From: a bacterium
GTDB lineage: Bacteria > Patescibacteriota > Minisyncoccia > Phycocordibacterales > JAKEFN01
DNA length: 7,206 nucleotides
NCBI GenBank assembly: GCA_022616085.1
Contig: JAKEFN010000100.1
Location: 1 to 7,206 of the forward strand
Direction of reading: 5' to 3'
In this document: piece after piece, positions 5,789 to 7,206 of the stretch
Layout: each line of letters opens with the position of its first letter
Numbering within the stretch: position 1 is the first letter of the stretch
Made by a program: the position numbers and the translations under genes
Notes under the pieces: generated by a model
What the model was told of the DNA's origin: nothing
What the model saw: only the letters and a program-made list of their open reading frames with translations
Databases searched by the model: none

Positions 5789-6489
5789 GCGATATTTGTA
5801 AAAATTACTGCATTTTTCATTTCTTTCATGATTCGAGCGGGAGTTTCGGCAAGAGAGCCATCTTTCGCGGCAATTTTTTTAAGCGCTTCTTTTTTGTGGT
5901 CTCCGACAGCGTAGACGATCGCGTGGTTTACGCGGTTGCGCAGAAAAGCGTTTGTAACGGTGATGCGCCTCGAAAATTCATTTTTTGATCCCGCATCATA
6001 ACCGACAGCCCAGCTCTCTCCTTCAAATAAAGTGCGGAACTTTTCCGCGTCTTCGGGATAAGGCATGATTCCCGCCGTATGGCCATCCTGCCCTATTCCC
6101 ATTGTGGCAATAATGGTACCGTTTTTGTTCTCCTGTGTCCAATTTTTGAGTAATTCTTCAAACTGGCGCGCCGTCTCTTCAAGCGATTTGTCCGGCGTCT
6201 CGCGCGTATCTACGATAGAAACACCTGCTTCCCCGGCATTTTTACAGAATGTCGTTTTTTCAAACGCCGAAAAATTCCGATTTTCGGGCGTCACGCCGTA
6301 TCGCTCATCAAGCATGGCAATCGTCTGCGTGCTTCCGAAGCACATTTCCGGAACAAACTGGAGTAATTCAAAAGCGGTCCCTCCAGAGAGAAGGAGAAAT
6401 ACCGGCTTGTCTTTATTTTCTTCGAGCAGTTCCGAAAGCGCCGCTCCGGCCGCCTCGGCGGGTATATCGCTTTTGATTATTTTTATCAC
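5785..6489 (-). CDS. pgl: 6-phosphogluconolactonase (DevB/SOL type)
   Basis: This 234-residue cytoplasmic enzyme would hydrolyse 6-phospho-D-glucono-1,5-lactone to 6-phosphogluconate, the second step of the oxidative pentose phosphate pathway. It belongs to the NagB/lactonase superfamily. LSGGTAF (34-40) is the sugar-phosphate loop; DERYGVTPENRN (61-72) corresponds to the family's DERxVPxxxxxSN; GIGQDGHTAGIMP (131-143) is the active-site GxDGHTAS-like segment with the key Asp-Gly-His; RITVTNAFL (175-183) and YAVGDHKKEAL (193-203) form the C-terminal phosphate-binding part. The glucosamine-6-phosphate deaminase alternative is less likely because of the RITVTNAFL segment. Translation starts with GTG (6489-6487), overlapping the TGA of the VOC gene as GTGA; its own TGA overlaps the yadG start as ATGA. 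No zwf or gnd is nearby. Why it shares an operon with a transporter is unclear. Confidence 0.92.
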   Translation of the reverse strand: MIKIIKSDIPAEAAGAALSELLEENKDKPVFLLLSGGTAFELLQFVPEMCFGSTQTIAMLDERYGVTPENRNFSAFEKTTFCKNAGEAGVSIVDTRETPDKSLEETARQFEELLKNWTQENKNGTIIATMGIGQDGHTAGIMPYPEDAEKFRTLFEGESWAVGYDAGSKNEFSRRITVTNAFLRNRVNHAIVYAVGDHKKEALKKIAAKDGSLAETPARIMKEMKNAVIFTNIA

Positions 6490-6872
6490 TTCTTTTTTAA
6501 CGTCTGCCAGACGCCGATAATATTTCCTTCAGTGTCTTTGACTTGTGCATAAAGCCCCATATCGCCGACAGGATACATCGGCATGGTGATTTTTCCTCCG
6601 GCTTTTTCGATTCGCGCAAGGTGGTTTTTGATATTCGGAACGTCAATGACGATGACTGGCGTCCGTGAGGCCTTGCCTCCTCTCTTAAACATCCCGCCGT
6701 TTATGGCGCCCCTTTTCTTCGGCATGCCTGCCTTGCTCGTCTCCGCGGTTTGCGCGATGGTGTAGCTCATATCCGGCACGGAAACGAGGTTCCATCCGAA
6801 TAGTTTTTTATAAAATTTTTCCGCCCGTTTCTGATCGTCAAACGGAATTTCAAAATGCACAACGCTGTTCAT
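6486..6872 (-). CDS. VOC (glyoxalase/bleomycin-resistance fold) protein
   Basis: From ATG 6872 the product has 128 residues, the normal size for a single-domain VOC protein with two beta-alpha-beta-beta-beta modules. The first module starts NSVVHFEIPFDD and contains RAEKFYKKLFGW (16-27); the second contains PVIVIDVPNIKNHLARIEKAGG (72-93) and ends VKDTEGNIIGVWQ (111-123). His6 is at the usual first metal-ligand position, but the terminal Glu ligand is replaced by Gly (GNIIGVWQ), as in many members of unknown function. Family members include metal-dependent lyases, dioxygenases and drug-binding proteins; the true substrate cannot be inferred. The frame is open upstream to an ATG at 6974, but that 34-residue extension would be encoded by a terminator hairpin and promoter, so the internal ATG is chosen. 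The leader is about 25 bases and lacks a Shine-Dalgarno site. It is first in the operon VOC-pgl-yadG-yadH. Confidence 0.9.
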   Translation of the reverse strand: MNSVVHFEIPFDDQKRAEKFYKKLFGWNLVSVPDMSYTIAQTAETSKAGMPKKRGAINGGMFKRGGKASRTPVIVIDVPNIKNHLARIEKAGGKITMPMYPVGDMGLYAQVKDTEGNIIGVWQTLKKK

Positions 6873-6903
6873 AGTCTTAAAAGATGAATAATAATTTATG
6901 AAT

Positions 6904-6930
6904 AGTATATCAAAATGAGAATAAGGACAA
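6904..6930 (-). promoter_or_regulatory. Promoter of the VOC-pgl-yadG-yadH operon
   Basis: On the minus strand an extended -10 element, TGATATACT, has its hexamer TATACT at 6909-6904. A partial -35, TTGTCC, lies at 6930-6925 with 15 bases between, short but acceptable for an extended -10 promoter. The start point should fall near 6897, about 25 bases before the VOC ATG. It lies directly downstream of the terminator of the preceding gene. Confidence 0.6.
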
Positions 6931-6962
6931 TAAAAGCAAAAACCCCATCCAAACGGATGGGG
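6931..6962 (-). terminator. Intrinsic terminator of the right-edge gene
   Basis: CCCCATCC (6943-6950) and GGATGGGG (6955-6962) form a perfect 8 bp stem with a 4-base loop. Read on the minus strand the stem is followed by TTTTTGCTTTTATT. It begins 8 bases after the TGA of the gene ending at 6971 and separates that gene from the VOC operon. Confidence 0.93.
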
Positions 6963-6970
6963 GATGAGTC

Positions 6971-7206
6971 TCATAACTTTGGAATTCGTCGAACGACGAA
7001 ATGCTCGCCGTCAAACATAAGTCTGACGTTCTGCATTTCATCGACGAGAATGCCGTTGCTGTCCGCACTCTCTTTCGCCGCGCGCATTACATTTTCACCA
7101 AATTCCGTGCGCCACGCGAGCGCGACGGGGAGATCCAATCCAAGAAGTGGCAAAATTGAAGGCAGGAATTCCGTCAGCGATTCCTGCGACCCTTCCGGTA
7201 TCGGCC
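6971..7206 (-). CDS. C-terminal part of an unidentified gene (cut by right edge)
   Basis: The frame is open from the right edge to TGA at 6973-6971, giving 77 visible residues; a TTG at 7153 is inside this open frame and is unlikely to be the start, because sensible sequence (PIPEGSQESLTEFLPSI) precedes it. The visible part has a leucine-rich hydrophobic stretch (LPLLGLDLPVALAW), then an acidic helix-like segment (FGENVMRAAKESAD) and a strand-rich end (VRLMFDGEHFVVRRIPKL). No catalytic motif or family is recognised. It has its own terminator at 6931-6962, so it belongs to a transcription unit coming from the right, separate from the VOC operon. Its stop overlaps an ATG as ATGA at 6974-6971. 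Confidence 0.7.
   Translation of the reverse strand, partial: PIPEGSQESLTEFLPSILPLLGLDLPVALAWRTEFGENVMRAAKESADSNGILVDEMQNVRLMFDGEHFVVRRIPKL

Noticed and set aside
5785..6489. Glucosamine-6-phosphate deaminase (NagB) as identity of this gene
   Set aside because: The fold is shared, but DERYGVTPENRN, DGHTAG and RITVTNAFL fit the 6-phosphogluconolactonase pattern better.
6873..6974. ATG at 6974 as the true VOC start, adding 34 residues
   Set aside because: The extra residues (MRLIPHPFGWGF and onward) are encoded by the terminator stem, its T-tract and the promoter, and do not resemble a VOC N-terminus, which starts properly at NSVVHFEIP from ATG 6872.
1..7206. CRISPR array, tRNA, rRNA, insertion sequence or riboswitch
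   Set aside because: No regular repeat-spacer pattern, cloverleaf with T-loop consensus, rRNA segment, transposase motif or terminal inverted repeat was seen on either strand.

Overview
This 7.2 kb window is gene-dense bacterial DNA with two convergent blocks. The strongest assignments are a FadE-type acyl-CoA dehydrogenase, a YadG/YadH-type ABC-2 transporter pair, a 6-phosphogluconolactonase and a ROK-family sugar kinase. All were read from protein motifs and remembered family sequences; no database search was run. TGA, TAA and TAG all end open frames, and ATG and GTG starts are used, so the standard bacterial code fits. The short overlapping genes, scarcity of Shine-Dalgarno sites and slightly reduced protein versions would suit a streamlined genome such as a Patescibacteria/CPR lineage, but nothing here proves that placement.

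Plus-strand block (about 150-4102). A consensus -10 box (TATAAT, 151-156) lies so close to the first ATG (165) that the transcript would be nearly leaderless. The first gene is an AT-rich, lysine/glutamate-rich protein of unknown function. It appears to be broken, or to shift frame, at an eight-A run (549-556): the frame ending at 596 is overlapped by another open frame ending at 699, with protein-like sequence. A ROK kinase (707-1555) follows closely. After a 136-base gap with a palindrome and a strong Shine-Dalgarno site comes a 786-residue membrane-anchored FadE (1692-4052), closed by a strong intrinsic terminator (4077-4102).

Minus-strand block (7206 down to 4101). An unidentified gene enters from the right edge and ends at 6971, followed by a strong terminator. 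A fresh promoter with an extended -10 box then reads a four-gene operon: VOC/glyoxalase-fold protein, 6-phosphogluconolactonase, YadG ATPase, YadH permease. Each junction is a 4-base start/stop overlap (GTGA, ATGA, ATGA), so translation is probably coupled. The last stop codon (yadH) lies partly inside the U-tract of the fadE terminator.

Together: the ROK kinase may supply a sugar phosphate, the lactonase belongs to the oxidative pentose phosphate pathway, FadE performs the first oxidation of fatty acyl-CoA at the membrane, and YadGH is an exporter of unknown substrate. No zwf, gnd, fadA, fadB or fadD is in view, so these are single steps rather than full pathways. The left edge (1-57) may hold the start of a divergent gene. 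I do not see a clearly novel multi-gene system. The most informative oddities are the poly-A frameshift, the degraded zinc site of the ROK protein, and the terminator that sits inside an open frame continuous with the VOC gene.
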